Shown piece after piece: positions 17,152-25,137 of a stretch of DNA of 64,000 nucleotides. The notes beneath the pieces were generated by a model. The model did not search any database and was not told where the DNA came from. It saw nothing but the letters and a program-made list of their open reading frames with translations. The stretch's first letter is position 1. Every line of letters begins with the position of its first letter. Source of the stretch: Owenweeksia sp965214115 (GTDB taxonomy: Bacteria; Bacteroidota; Bacteroidia; Flavobacteriales; Schleiferiaceae); assembly GCA_965214115.1 (NCBI GenBank), contig CBDCAU010000003.1, positions 606,798-670,797 on the forward strand, read 5' to 3'. The position numbers were made by a program, and so were the translations under genes.

Positions 17152-18264
17152 GTGAAAGGCACGAAAGAAATCCTGACCTACAACCGCCGCCAGCGCAACG
17201 GCCTGCTGTTGATGGTAGTGCTTGCGCTGATTTTACTGGCGCTCCTCAATTTTACCACGCTCTTTTCGGAAAAGAAAACCGCTGATTTTTCAAATTTTGA
17301 AAAGGCCGTGGCCGATTGGCAGGCCCGCGATTCTTTGGCGAAACTGGAAAACGCTCCCCAACTTTTTGCCTTTGATCCCAACACGGCCAGCGATTCCGTT
17401 TTGCTGAAACTGGGAATTCCAAAGCGCGCCGTTTCTTCCATTCTCAATTATCGAAACAAGGGCGGACGATTCCGGAAACCGCAGGATTTGGCGAAAATTT
17501 ACTCATTAAATAAATCTGATTTCCAAAGGGTGGAACCTTTCGTTTTTATTCAGGATAAATTTTCAAAAAATTATAGACGGGAAAATTATTCTAAAAATGA
17601 TTTTTCAAAAAAGAAAGCCCGCCGCTTTAGTTTTCAGGATTTCGATTTGAATCAGATTTCGGCCAACCAACTGGAGAAGATGGGCCTGCGAAAATGGGAG
17701 GCCGAGCGGATCGTGAATTATCGCAACAAGGTGCATCCGTTTGAAACCGCCGAAGAATTGTATAAAATTTACCATCTCGATTCCGCTGTGGCGGAAAAGA
17801 TGATTCCATTCGCGAAGATCGAAACCAAAATTGCCACGCCTATATATAAGGAGGAAAATTCGGTTGCGGTTTCCATCGAAATCAATTCCGCCACCTTAGA
17901 GGATTTGGAAAAACTGCGCGGCATCGGACCGAGTTTTGGGAAACGGATTTTGAAATATCGCGAACGGCTGGGCGGTTTTCATCAAAAAGAACAACTGCTG
18001 GAAGTGTACGGAATGGATGAGGAAAGGCTGGGGCAGTTTGAGGAGTGGGTTACATTCAATGATGCTCGGATTAAAAAACTGAATGTAAATCAGGCTACCT
18101 TTAAACAATTGCTGCGTCATCCTTACCTGGAATATGAAATGGTAAAAAGTATTGTAAACTTTAGAGAACAGGTGCGGCCATTTAAAAATGTGGATGAGCT
18201 GAAGGATTTGGAGTTTTTGGATGAAAGCGTTGTAAGAAAGTTGAAACCTTATTTAATTTTATGA
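17152..18264 (+). CDS. Helix-hairpin-helix (ComEA-like) membrane-anchored protein
   Basis: About 370 residues. After a basic stretch (YNRRQRNG) comes one membrane segment (LLLMVVLALILLALLNFTTLF), then at least three HhH repeats of the ComEA type: FDPNTASDSVLLKLGIPKRA, FDLNQISANQLEKMGLRKWE and IEINSATLEDLEKLRGIGPS, and a fourth more divergent copy near the C-terminus (LNVNQATFKQLLRHPYLEYE). Each unit carries the paired YRNK/YRE element. Such proteins bind double-stranded DNA outside the inner membrane in competence, but a DNA-uptake role is only inferred. Start GTG at 17152; a TTG 14 codons upstream is an alternative. Overlaps the next gene by 4 bp (ATGA). Confidence 0.78.
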   Translation: MKGTKEILTYNRRQRNGLLLMVVLALILLALLNFTTLFSEKKTADFSNFEKAVADWQARDSLAKLENAPQLFAFDPNTASDSVLLKLGIPKRAVSSILNYRNKGGRFRKPQDLAKIYSLNKSDFQRVEPFVFIQDKFSKNYRRENYSKNDFSKKKARRFSFQDFDLNQISANQLEKMGLRKWEAERIVNYRNKVHPFETAEELYKIYHLDSAVAEKMIPFAKIETKIATPIYKEENSVAVSIEINSATLEDLEKLRGIGPSFGKRILKYRERLGGFHQKEQLLEVYGMDEERLGQFEEWVTFNDARIKKLNVNQATFKQLLRHPYLEYEMVKSIVNFREQVRPFKNVDELKDLEFLDESVVRKLKPYLIL

Positions 18265-19577
18265 GAAGGATTTTAGTTATTGGTCTATTGTTTTTAAGTT
18301 TCTTTTCGGTGGCACAAAGTGACTCAGTACTGGCGAAGACTTGGATGGGGCATTACACCGATTTCTTAGAGTTTGATACCATCCGTAAGCGGGCTACATT
18401 CTATACATCATATACTACTTTTGAAAGAGGAGTATTCGATTACACCTTAAACGACAGTTTGATAACACTCAGACTGGGGCGTAGCCCTGATCGATTAGTA
18501 TTCGAATACAAATATTTGGGAGATTCGTTGTGGATCAGTTTAATAGAATGTTCACTGCCTTCACTTGATGGATGGTCTTTAAATAAACCAAAAGTTTTCT
18601 CAGCCTTTAAAAAAAATTCTGAAGACCCTTGGGAAAAACTATACATCAGACGCTCAGGGTATGCAATCGAAGTTACAAAGAATGGCGATATATACGCGGA
18701 CTTTTCAGGTTATTGTACCGAGGTAGGTGGTTTGGTCGGGCGCTATCGAGGCCAGCTCAACGACACGACTTTGATAAAATTGAATAAGTTAATAGGGGAA
18801 GCTCAAATAGGTAACGCTAGTAGTTCTGGAACGGTAGATGGTCCACCACCAATACAGTATTACCTTTTTACAAAAGACAACAATTTTCAAGGGACCAGTA
18901 AAGGCTTGGGAAGGCGGCGTGCCGAACCTATCTATTACTTGCTTAGGTCTATAGATTATAAGGCTTTAAAATTTCAGAATTATATTGCAGGTGATTCAGT
19001 TGAAGGTGTATTTGTGGTTGACGTAATGATTCCAGGAGGCAAGGTCAAAGTAGGTACTATCAAGAAGATAGGTTCATTTAGGTCAAATGCAAAAATTCTA
19101 AAACCATCATATATCTATAATTTGGGTAAGTTAAATTTAATAAATAGAGATAGGTTTAAGAAAAAAATCCAAATATATCGTTTTAAGCTTTTGGATGGAT
19201 TTGTAAAAAACTATGAGAATTTTGGTGATTTCATCTACCTGTTAAGCGACACCGCGCTGGATACCTCAGGCTCTTCAATAATTACTTTTAAGTATATCAA
19301 GGATTACAGTAAGATTTCTAAGATGCCGAAGGGGCCCAAGGTATATTTTGTTTTAAAGCAAAGGAGTATGCCTGAAAAAAAAGACACTATCATTGTGAAT
19401 AGTTGTTATCCACAAACATTTATGGTTGGTCATCCTGAACAAACACAATTTTTTCAGAGGCGTAAAGGCTTTGTGTTGTTTCGAGCGTATTTCCAATCTC
19501 CGTTCAAAACCAATTTTGAAAAAGCCTATAAAAAGTATATCCTGAAGGATTGGGAAGAATATCAGCAAGAGAACTAA
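18261..19577 (+). CDS. Secreted hypothetical protein
   Basis: A 438-residue protein with a clear signal peptide (MRRILVIGLLFLSFFSVAQS). The region SGYAIEVTKNGDIYADFSGY followed by VGRYRGQLNDTTLIKLNKLI resembles the DUF6438 type of small beta-domain, which is a loose match by eye. The C-terminal half alternates beta-like strands and charged helices with no membrane segment. The start overlaps the HhH gene stop, so the two are cotranscribed. Its GC content is visibly lower than that of its neighbours, which hints at acquisition. Function unknown. Confidence 0.65.
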   Translation: MRRILVIGLLFLSFFSVAQSDSVLAKTWMGHYTDFLEFDTIRKRATFYTSYTTFERGVFDYTLNDSLITLRLGRSPDRLVFEYKYLGDSLWISLIECSLPSLDGWSLNKPKVFSAFKKNSEDPWEKLYIRRSGYAIEVTKNGDIYADFSGYCTEVGGLVGRYRGQLNDTTLIKLNKLIGEAQIGNASSSGTVDGPPPIQYYLFTKDNNFQGTSKGLGRRRAEPIYYLLRSIDYKALKFQNYIAGDSVEGVFVVDVMIPGGKVKVGTIKKIGSFRSNAKILKPSYIYNLGKLNLINRDRFKKKIQIYRFKLLDGFVKNYENFGDFIYLLSDTALDTSGSSIITFKYIKDYSKISKMPKGPKVYFVLKQRSMPEKKDTIIVNSCYPQTFMVGHPEQTQFFQRRKGFVLFRAYFQSPFKTNFEKAYKKYILKDWEEYQQEN

Positions 19578-19605
19578 GCTGCACGCCTTGCATTAATTAA
19601 GATTG

Positions 19606-19629
19606 TTTACTGAAAGATTATTCAGTAAA
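19606..19629. promoter_or_regulatory. Perfect inverted repeat before the acyl-CoA dehydrogenase
   Basis: TTTACTGAA (19606-19614) and TTCAGTAAA (19621-19629) form a perfect 9-bp inverted repeat with a 6-base spacer, 48 bp before the acyl-CoA dehydrogenase ATG. There is no T-run, so it looks more like an operator for a dimeric repressor than a terminator. No regulator gene is adjacent. Confidence 0.4.
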
Positions 19630-19676
19630 ATTGCACCCTACCTTTTTTTTTGAAAATAATAGATTAAAGTATTGAT

Positions 19677-20855
19677 ATGGAAGCCATTATAGAACAACAA
19701 AACACGGATGCCCTTGATTTTGGCCTTACGGAAACGCAGAAAATGATTGCGGAAACCGTCCGTGATTTCTGCGCGCAACACATCACGCCCAATATTATGA
19801 AGTGGGACGAAGCGCAAACTTTTCCAAAAGAAACGATGCAAAAAATGGGCGAGCTGGGCTTGATGGGCGTGCTCGTTCCAGAGGAATACGGCGGCGCGGG
19901 GCTTTCTTACACGGAATATGTCACGGCCATTATCGAAATTTCGCGGGTGGATCCGTCCATCGGACTTTCGATGGCGGCGCACAATTCGCTGGGCACGGGC
20001 CATATTTTGCAATTTGGCAATGACGAGCAAAAGAAAAAATGGCTGCCCAAACTGGCTTCTGCCGAATGGATTGGCGCGTGGGGACTGACCGAGGCCAACA
20101 CTGGCAGCGACGCGATGCGGATGAAAACCACCGCCAAAAAAGACGGCAACGAATGGGTGATCAACGGCGCGAAAAACTGGATTACGCACGGCATCAGCGG
20201 CGACGTGGCAGTGGTGTTGGCTCGAACCGGAGAACTTTTAGATAGCCGCGGGATTTCCGCTTTTGTGGTGGAACGCGGCACGGAGGGCTTTTCCGGTGGG
20301 AAAAAAGAAAACAAGCTCGGGATGCGCGCTTCCGAAACGGCGGAAATGATTTTTGACAACTGCCGCATTCCCGCCGAAAATATGCTCGGCAAGGAAGGCG
20401 AAGGTTTTATTCAAGCAATGAAAGTGCTGGACGGCGGGCGGATTTCGATTGCCGCACTTTCCATCGGAAACGCGCGTGGCGCGATGGACGCGGCGGTGAA
20501 ATATTCCAAAGAACGCCACCAGTTTGGTCAGCCGATTTCCAAATTTCAGGGCGTTTCCTTCAAGCTGGCGGATATGGCCACGGAAATTGACGCGGCTGAA
20601 TTGCTGACCTTCCGCGCGGCGAATATGAAAAACCGTGGCGAGCGGATGACCAAAGAAAGTGCGATGGCGAAACTCTATGCCAGCGAAGTGGCCGTAAAAA
20701 CTTGCAACGAAGCCGTGCAAATCTTTGGCGGCTACGGTTTTACCAAAGATTTTCCGGTGGAGAAATTCTACCGCGACGTGAAATTGTGCACGATTGGGGA
20801 GGGGACGAGCGAGATTCAGAAGGTGGTGATTTCTAAGTTGTTGATGGAGGAGTAG
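19677..20855 (+). CDS. Acyl-CoA dehydrogenase
   Basis: A 392-residue flavoenzyme that oxidises acyl-CoA to 2-enoyl-CoA in beta-oxidation or branched-chain amino acid breakdown. WGLTEANTGSDAMRMKTTAK is the first family signature (FAD/substrate contact), and QIFGGYGFTKDFPVEKFYRD with CTIGEGTSEIQK is the second. The catalytic glutamate is expected near the C-terminal end, in GEGTSEIQ or its equivalent position. Length is standard. It stands alone, with a possible operator at 19606-19629. Chain-length preference cannot be read from sequence. Confidence 0.93.
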   Translation: MEAIIEQQNTDALDFGLTETQKMIAETVRDFCAQHITPNIMKWDEAQTFPKETMQKMGELGLMGVLVPEEYGGAGLSYTEYVTAIIEISRVDPSIGLSMAAHNSLGTGHILQFGNDEQKKKWLPKLASAEWIGAWGLTEANTGSDAMRMKTTAKKDGNEWVINGAKNWITHGISGDVAVVLARTGELLDSRGISAFVVERGTEGFSGGKKENKLGMRASETAEMIFDNCRIPAENMLGKEGEGFIQAMKVLDGGRISIAALSIGNARGAMDAAVKYSKERHQFGQPISKFQGVSFKLADMATEIDAAELLTFRAANMKNRGERMTKESAMAKLYASEVAVKTCNEAVQIFGGYGFTKDFPVEKFYRDVKLCTIGEGTSEIQKVVISKLLMEE

Positions 20856-20874
20856 TTGCGCAGGCCCCCAATCC

Positions 20875-20890
20875 TCCCGCACGTGCGGGA
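20875..20890. repeat. Dispersed 16-bp palindrome, copy 1
   Basis: TCCCGCACGTGCGGGA, a perfect palindrome in the spacer after the acyl-CoA dehydrogenase. It fits the consensus TCCCGnAnnTnCGGGA shared by six other copies in the window. Confidence 0.85.
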
Positions 20891-21035
20891 TTTAAACTCG
20901 TGAGCATATTGGGGAGAAGCGTTCTTTGAAAAAAGATTTTGACACCGGATTTACCATCATAAATTTCCGCTCCAGCAACCCCCTTAGGGGGAATGGGGCC
21001 CAGCGCAAAGTGAATCCGAAAAATAATCCTAACCA

Positions 21036-21066
21036 TTTGCTCACATTTATAAAATATGTACTTTTG
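21036..21066 (+). promoter_or_regulatory. Bacteroidota promoter of rpsU
   Basis: TTTG (21036-21039), a 19-base spacer and TACTTTTG (21059-21066) match the Bacteroidota primary sigma consensus exactly. The rpsU ATG follows 28 bp after the -7 box. Confidence 0.85.
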
Positions 21067-21094
21067 CCGCCCGAAAAATTTTTAAAACGTAAAG

Positions 21095-21286
21095 ATGCTC
21101 GTAGTAACCGTAAAAGAAGGAGAGGCCATTGAGCGCGCCCTGAAGCGCTACAAACGAAAGTTTGACCGCACCAAAACAATGCGCCAGATCCGTGCGCGCA
21201 AGCAATTCATCAAACCATCGGTGGAGCGCCGTAAAGAAATCATCAAGGCCTCCTACGTGCAGACCAAACAGCAGGAAGAGGATTAG
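21095..21286 (+). CDS. rpsU: 30S ribosomal protein S21
   Basis: A 63-residue basic protein of the small ribosomal subunit. The opening MLVVTVKEGEAIERALKRYK and the basic RKQFIKPSVERRKE region match S21. It has its own promoter (21036-21066) and a terminator that begins 34 bp after its stop, so it is probably a single-gene transcript. Confidence 0.95.
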   Translation: MLVVTVKEGEAIERALKRYKRKFDRTKTMRQIRARKQFIKPSVERRKEIIKASYVQTKQQEED

Positions 21287-21320
21287 TAATAACTTTTTCC
21301 TTCTGTAAAAATCTTGAAGA

Positions 21321-21357
21321 GCAAGGTTTCGTTAATTTGCGAAACCTTGCTTTTTTT
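21321..21357 (+). terminator. rpsU terminator ending at the xerC start codon
   Basis: A perfect 11-bp stem, GCAAGGTTTCG (21321-21331) with CGAAACCTTGC (21340-21350), followed by T7. The T-run directly touches the ATG of xerC at 21358, leaving no room for a separate ribosome-binding site. Confidence 0.93.
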
Positions 21358-22248
21358 ATGGAAATTCCCCAGTTTCTCGATTTTCTGCTTCATCAAAAAA
21401 AATATTCGCCGCATACGGTGAAGGCGTATCGTATTGATTTAGAAGAGTTTTCGGTTTTTCTAAAGGAGAATATTGAAATTGATGAAAAGTGGCGGGAGGT
21501 TTCGCACCACCATCTGCGCGATTGGATTGTGCATTTGAATGACAAGGGAAGTTCCGCGCGCACTATCCACCGCAAACTGTCGGCGGTGAAAAGTTTCTAT
21601 AAATTTTTGATGAAAAACGGCCGCGCGGAAAGCAACCCCGCCACACTGGTGCACGCTCCGAAACGGCGGAAAAAAGTATTGAAAATGCCGCCCGCCGAAA
21701 CCTTCGCCGAACATTTCCAAAATCAAAAAAATCTCAAGGATGACTGGGAAAAAACCCAGCTCGCCATTATCCAAACCTTTTATCACACGGGTATCCGTTC
21801 AGCGGAATTGATTGGGCTAAAAATGGCGGACGTGGATTTTTCCAACCAAAGTCTGCGCGTTTTTGGCAAGCGAAATAAGGAGCGCGACATCCCATTGACA
21901 CCTGAACTTTCCAAAATCTTGGAACAGCAAATCCAGCGCAACCGCGCGGCCGGCTGGGACACTTACCTTTTTAACACTAAAAAAGGAAAAAAACTCTACC
22001 CCAAACTTGTCTATCACACCGTGAATGACTACTTTCGGGACGTTTCCGGATTGGAAAAAAAGAGTCCGCACGTGCTCCGGCATTCGTTTGCCACGCACTT
22101 GCTGGCGGGCGGGGCCGACCTCAATTCCATCAAAGAACTACTCGGGCACCAGAGCCTCGCCACCACGGAGATTTACGCCCACAGCGACATCTCCCAACTG
22201 AAACAATTGTATAACCAAGCCCACCCGAGGGGCGATGCAAAAACGTGA
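21358..22248 (+). CDS. xerC: Tyrosine recombinase XerC
   Basis: A 296-residue site-specific recombinase that with XerD resolves chromosome dimers at dif. Residues ~1-90 form the SAM-like core-binding domain (FLDFLLHQKKYSPHTVKAYR). The catalytic residues are visible: first Arg in YHTGIRSAELIG, HVLRHSFATHLL (HxxR), LGHQSLATTEIYAH with the His and the nucleophilic Tyr. The ATG at 21358 gives the standard length. XerC and XerD are assigned by context and by comparison with the second recombinase at 60848; the labels could be swapped. It follows the rpsU terminator immediately and lies 6 bp before hpf. Confidence 0.85.
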   Translation: MEIPQFLDFLLHQKKYSPHTVKAYRIDLEEFSVFLKENIEIDEKWREVSHHHLRDWIVHLNDKGSSARTIHRKLSAVKSFYKFLMKNGRAESNPATLVHAPKRRKKVLKMPPAETFAEHFQNQKNLKDDWEKTQLAIIQTFYHTGIRSAELIGLKMADVDFSNQSLRVFGKRNKERDIPLTPELSKILEQQIQRNRAAGWDTYLFNTKKGKKLYPKLVYHTVNDYFRDVSGLEKKSPHVLRHSFATHLLAGGADLNSIKELLGHQSLATTEIYAHSDISQLKQLYNQAHPRGDAKT

Positions 22249-22254
22249 TTTTCT

Positions 22255-22560
22255 ATGAAAGTAAGTGTTCAATCCGTCAATTTCGACGCCGACGAAAAGC
22301 TCATCCATTTTATCCAAAACCGGCTCGACAAACTGGAACAATACAACAACCGCATCATCAACAGCGAGGTGTATCTGAAAGTCGATAACAACCACGGCAA
22401 ACAGAACAAAATTTCCGAAATCAAAGTGCACATCCCCGGCCGCGAACTGGTGGCTACGAAGCAGTGCAAATCCTTTGAAGAGGCTGCCGACCAAGCCGCC
22501 GATGCACTGCGCCGCCAGCTCAAAAAGCACAAGCAAAAAGTGAGAAAGCCGGCCGCTTAA
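22255..22560 (+). CDS. hpf: Ribosome hibernation promoting factor (HPF/RaiA family)
   Basis: A 101-residue short-form factor that binds the 30S subunit and inactivates ribosomes in stationary phase. It has the beta-alpha-beta-beta-beta-alpha pattern: MKVSVQSVNFDADEKLIHFI, a helix with RLDKLEQYNN, strands with VYLKVDN and EIKVHIPGRELVA, and a final helix (AADQAADALRRQLKKHKQK). It begins 6 bp after xerC. It lacks the C-terminal dimerisation domain of long HPF. Confidence 0.9.
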   Translation: MKVSVQSVNFDADEKLIHFIQNRLDKLEQYNNRIINSEVYLKVDNNHGKQNKISEIKVHIPGRELVATKQCKSFEEAADQAADALRRQLKKHKQKVRKPAA

Positions 22561-22578
22561 AAAAATCTTTTTTAGGCG

Positions 22579-22609
22579 CTTGTAGCAATCCATATTCTTT
22601 TTACATTTG
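22579..22609 (+). promoter_or_regulatory. Bacteroidota promoter of the tRNA-Thr/tuf region
   Basis: CTTG (22579-22582), 19 bases, TACATTTG (22602-22609). The -7 box lies 47 bp before the tRNA-Thr gene. Confidence 0.75.
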
Positions 22610-22656
22610 CAGTCCGTTTTTCGGAGCGGACTGTTCTTGCTTTTAGTGAAGAATTT

Positions 22657-22730
22657 GCCTGCGTAGCTCAGTTGGCCAGAGCAGCTGATTTGTAATCAGC
22701 TGGCCGGGGGTTCGAATCCCTCCGCAGGCT
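22657..22730 (+). tRNA. tRNA-Thr (anticodon TGT)
   Basis: A 74-base cloverleaf. The acceptor GCCTGCG pairs with CGCAGGC, the D-arm is normal, the anticodon stem GCTGA/TCAGC frames TTTGTAA, giving TGT, and the T-arm has GGTTCGAATCC. CCA is not encoded. It is the first tRNA of a cluster leading to tuf. Confidence 0.95.
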
Positions 22731-23179
22731 CGGACTGGTGCGGGTTTCAGTATTTTCTTTTTTTTATAGAAAAGGAAGGAACACCGCAAAGGTGCAAGGC
22801 ACTTTTTTGTAGAAAAAATGGCAACGGAGCGAAGTTTTGGAATCTTCAAAAATTCCAAAAGTTGAACGAAGATTTGACGATTTCGCGCCGTTTTTGTCTT
22901 TTTTAGGAAAAATGCCACTGGAAGAAGCGACCGGAAAAACCGTTTCGCAGTTCTTTTTTTAAGAAAAATGGGAAAGTAGGATTTGATGATTTTCCCGAAA
23001 ATGTTTGGAGACTGAGATTGTTCCGAGTTCCGTGTTCGTTTGTTCCGTATTTTATTACAAGAAACATAGAACCCGAAACCCGAAACAAAAAACTTCAGAC
23101 AAAAAAATTGTAGAGGGCGAGTGATGCGCGTTGAGAAGCCTCAAACTGCAAACCTCAAACCTGAAACAATTGAAAAATT
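22731..23179. other. 450-bp spacer without a gene
   Basis: I see no credible coding sequence. The left part has several stretches that start with a T-run followed by GAAAAA(T)GG (around 22760, 22805, 22898, 22957), resembling degenerate copies of one short unit. The right part (23000-23170) is built from GAAACC/CCGTGTTC-type words that recur in other spacers of this window. Confidence 0.5.
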
Positions 23180-23240
23180 GGGGAGATACTCAAGCGGCCA
23201 ATCCCGCACGTGCGGGATAAATCTGCTGACTGTGTCTCCA
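23180..23240 (+). pseudogene. tRNA-Tyr pseudogene with inserted palindrome (left copy)
   Basis: It begins with the same 22 bases as the intact tRNA-Tyr at 23252 (acceptor and D-arm). Where the intact gene has the rest of the D-arm and the 5' anticodon stem, this copy has TCCCGCACGTGCGGGA (23202-23217). The sequence then resumes as TAAATCTG, drifts, and loses the T-arm and 3' acceptor. It cannot fold as a tRNA. Confidence 0.82.
23202..23217. repeat. Dispersed 16-bp palindrome, copy 2
   Basis: TCCCGCACGTGCGGGA, inside the left tRNA-Tyr pseudogene, replacing about 13 bases of the parent gene. Confidence 0.88.
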
Positions 23241-23251
23241 TTATAAATGAC

Positions 23252-23333
23252 GGGGAGATACTCAAGCGGCCAACGAGGACAGACTGTAAATCTGTTGACT
23301 ATGTCTTCGCAGGTTCGAATCCTGCTCTCCCCA
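23252..23333 (+). tRNA. tRNA-Tyr (anticodon GTA)
   Basis: An 82-base class II tRNA with a long variable arm. The acceptor GGGGAGA pairs with TCTCCCC, the anticodon stem ACAGA/TCTGT frames CTGTAAA giving GTA, and the T-arm is GCAGGTTCGAATCCTGC. It is flanked on both sides by damaged copies of itself. Confidence 0.95.
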
Positions 23334-23458
23334 CAGACGGGCGGTTGTTCCGTGTCTGTTGTTCCGCGTTTTGGCTCGGAATACGACATTGGAATACCCG
23401 AAAAGAAAAGTTCTTTAAGATTGTTAGGTTGGGGAGACACCCAAGCGGGCCACGAGGA

Positions 23459-23474
23459 TCCCGCAGGTGCGGGA
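23459..23474. repeat. Dispersed 16-bp palindrome, copy 3
   Basis: TCCCGCAGGTGCGGGA, replacing seven bases of the anticodon arm in the right tRNA-Tyr pseudogene. Confidence 0.88.
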
Positions 23475-23504
23475 TAAATCTGTTGACTATGTCTTCGCAG
23501 GTTC

Positions 23505-23520
23505 TCCCGAAGTTTCGGGA
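23505..23520. repeat. Dispersed 16-bp palindrome, copy 4
   Basis: TCCCGAAGTTTCGGGA, replacing about five bases of the T-loop in the right tRNA-Tyr pseudogene. Confidence 0.88.
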
Positions 23521-23630
23521 CTGCTCTCCCCACGGCCAGACTGGAGGTTGTTCTGTGTTCCGAGTTTGTTGTTTCGTGTTTTGCGCACGGAACATTGAAC
23601 ACGAAACCCGAAACAATCAAACAGTGAAAA

Positions 23631-23704
23631 GCGGGAGTAGCTCAGCTGGCTAGAGCATCAGCCTTCCAAGCTGAGGGTCGCGGGTTCGAATCCCGTTTCC
23701 CGCT
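23631..23704 (+). tRNA. tRNA-Gly (anticodon TCC)
   Basis: A 74-base cloverleaf. The acceptor GCGGGAG pairs with TTCCCGC (one G-T pair), the anticodon loop CTTCCAA gives TCC, and the T-arm is CGGGTTCGAATCCCG. Confidence 0.94.
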
Positions 23705-23798
23705 CAAGGGTAGTTATTTAGTTAATTGGTTATTAGTTAATTAGGCGAGACTCAATAACTCAATAACTCAGTAACTCAATAACTATTAACTGAAAACT

Positions 23799-23870
23799 GC
23801 CGATGTAGCTCAGGGGTAGAGCGTTTCCTTGGTAAGGAAGAGGTCAGGGGTTCAATTCCCCTCATTGGCT
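23799..23870 (+). tRNA. tRNA-Thr (anticodon GGT)
   Basis: A 72-base cloverleaf. The acceptor GCCGATG pairs with CATTGGC (one G-T pair), the anticodon stem TTCCT/AGGAA frames TGGTA giving GGT, and the T-arm is GGGGTTCAATTCCCC. It lies 70 bp before tuf. Confidence 0.94.
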
Positions 23871-23878
23871 CCAAGTAA

Positions 23879-23895
23879 AAGACCGCGGTGGTCTT
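23879..23895 (+). other. Short hairpin between tRNA-Thr and tuf
   Basis: AAGACC (23879-23884) pairs with GGTCTT (23890-23895) around GCGGT. No clean T-run follows, so it may be a processing signal rather than a terminator. Confidence 0.35.
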
Positions 23896-23940
23896 GCTTT
23901 GATTTAGTAAAATTAGTTTAGTAACCAAGTTTTTAAAAAA

Positions 23941-25128
23941 ATGGCAAAAGAAACATTCAAACGGGACAAACCCCACTTGAACATCGGAACAATCGGTCAC
24001 GTGGACCACGGCAAGACTACCTTGACGGCAGCTATTACCACCGTATTAGCTAACGCGGGTCTTTCCGAACTCCGCTCATTCGATTCAATCGACAATGCTC
24101 CTGAGGAAAAAGAGCGCGGTATCACCATCAACACTTCGCACGTAGAATATTCTACGGCCAACCGCCACTACGCGCACGTGGACTGCCCGGGCCACGCGGA
24201 TTATGTAAAGAATATGGTAACGGGTGCAGCCCAGATGGACGGTGCTATCCTCGTGGTAGCGGCTACTGACGGCCCGATGCCCCAAACCCGCGAGCACATC
24301 CTTTTGGGACGCCAAGTAGGGATTCCACGCATCGTTGTTTTTATGAACAAGGTGGATATGGTGGACGATGAGGAACTTTTGGAACTCGTTGAAATGGAAA
24401 TCCGCGAACTGTTGTCTTTCTACGAATATGATGGCGACAATTCTCCGGTTATCCAAGGTTCCGCTTTGGGCGCTTTGAACGGCGAAGACAAATGGGTGGA
24501 CACTGTGATGAAATTGATGGAAGCGGTTGACGAATGGATCGAAGAGCCCGTTCGTGATACGGAAAAAGAATTCTTGATGCCCATCGAGGATGTGTTTTCC
24601 ATCACCGGCCGTGGTACTGTAGCTACGGGCCGTATCGAAACGGGTGTTGCCAATACCGGCGATTCCGTAGAGATTATCGGTTTTGGTGATGAAAAATTGA
24701 CATCCACCGTAACGGGTGTGGAAATGTTCCGCAAGATTTTGGATCGTGGCGAAGCTGGCGACAACGTGGGTATTTTGCTGCGCGGTATCGAAAAAACCGA
24801 CATCCGCCGTGGTATGGTGATCTGCAAGCCAGGTTCCATCACGCCCCACGCCAAGTTTAAGGCCGAGGTGTATATCTTGAAGAAGGAAGAAGGTGGACGC
24901 CATACTCCTTTCCACAACAAATACCGCCCCCAGTTTTACCTGCGCACTACTGACGTAACGGGAGAAATCTCGATGCCAGAAGGTACCGAAATGGTAATGC
25001 CGGGCGACAACTTGACCATTACCGTTGAACTGATTGCTCCCGTAGCTATCAACAAAGGTTTGCGCTTCGCCATCCGCGAAGGCGGCCGCACGGTAGGTGC
25101 AGGTCAGGTAACCGAAATTTTGGACTAA
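23941..25128 (+). CDS. tuf: Elongation factor Tu
   Basis: A 395-residue GTPase that delivers aminoacyl-tRNA to the ribosome. The G motifs are GHVDHGKTTL (G1), the switch I region with RGITINT, DCPGHADY (G3), NKVDMVDD (G4) and GSALGAL (G5); domains II and III follow with GRGTVATGRIE and TVELIAPVA. Length is normal. It sits downstream of tRNA-Thr and upstream of tRNA-Trp-secE, the classic bacterial order. Confidence 0.97.
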   Translation: MAKETFKRDKPHLNIGTIGHVDHGKTTLTAAITTVLANAGLSELRSFDSIDNAPEEKERGITINTSHVEYSTANRHYAHVDCPGHADYVKNMVTGAAQMDGAILVVAATDGPMPQTREHILLGRQVGIPRIVVFMNKVDMVDDEELLELVEMEIRELLSFYEYDGDNSPVIQGSALGALNGEDKWVDTVMKLMEAVDEWIEEPVRDTEKEFLMPIEDVFSITGRGTVATGRIETGVANTGDSVEIIGFGDEKLTSTVTGVEMFRKILDRGEAGDNVGILLRGIEKTDIRRGMVICKPGSITPHAKFKAEVYILKKEEGGRHTPFHNKYRPQFYLRTTDVTGEISMPEGTEMVMPGDNLTITVELIAPVAINKGLRFAIREGGRTVGAGQVTEILD

Positions 25129-25137
25129 GGGAAAAGG

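Larger units (their letters stand above)
23431..23532 (+). pseudogene. tRNA-Tyr pseudogene with two inserted palindromes (right copy)
   Basis: Both ends match tRNA-Tyr: GGGGAGA at the 5' side and CTGCTCTCCCCA at the 3' side. The 5' anticodon stem is replaced by TCCCGCAGGTGCGGGA (23459-23474) and the centre of the T-loop by TCCCGAAGTTTCGGGA (23505-23520). The sequence between them follows the intact gene closely. The anticodon stem and T-loop are destroyed. Confidence 0.87.

Noticed and set aside
21358..22248. XerC and XerD as parts of a mobile element
   Set aside because: Both have housekeeping Xer length and motifs and neither is flanked by att-like repeats; only the fragment at 41553 looks element-borne.
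23210..23653. Open frames through the tRNA-Tyr region
   Set aside because: They cross an intact tRNA and two pseudogenes; the peptides repeat because the DNA repeats.
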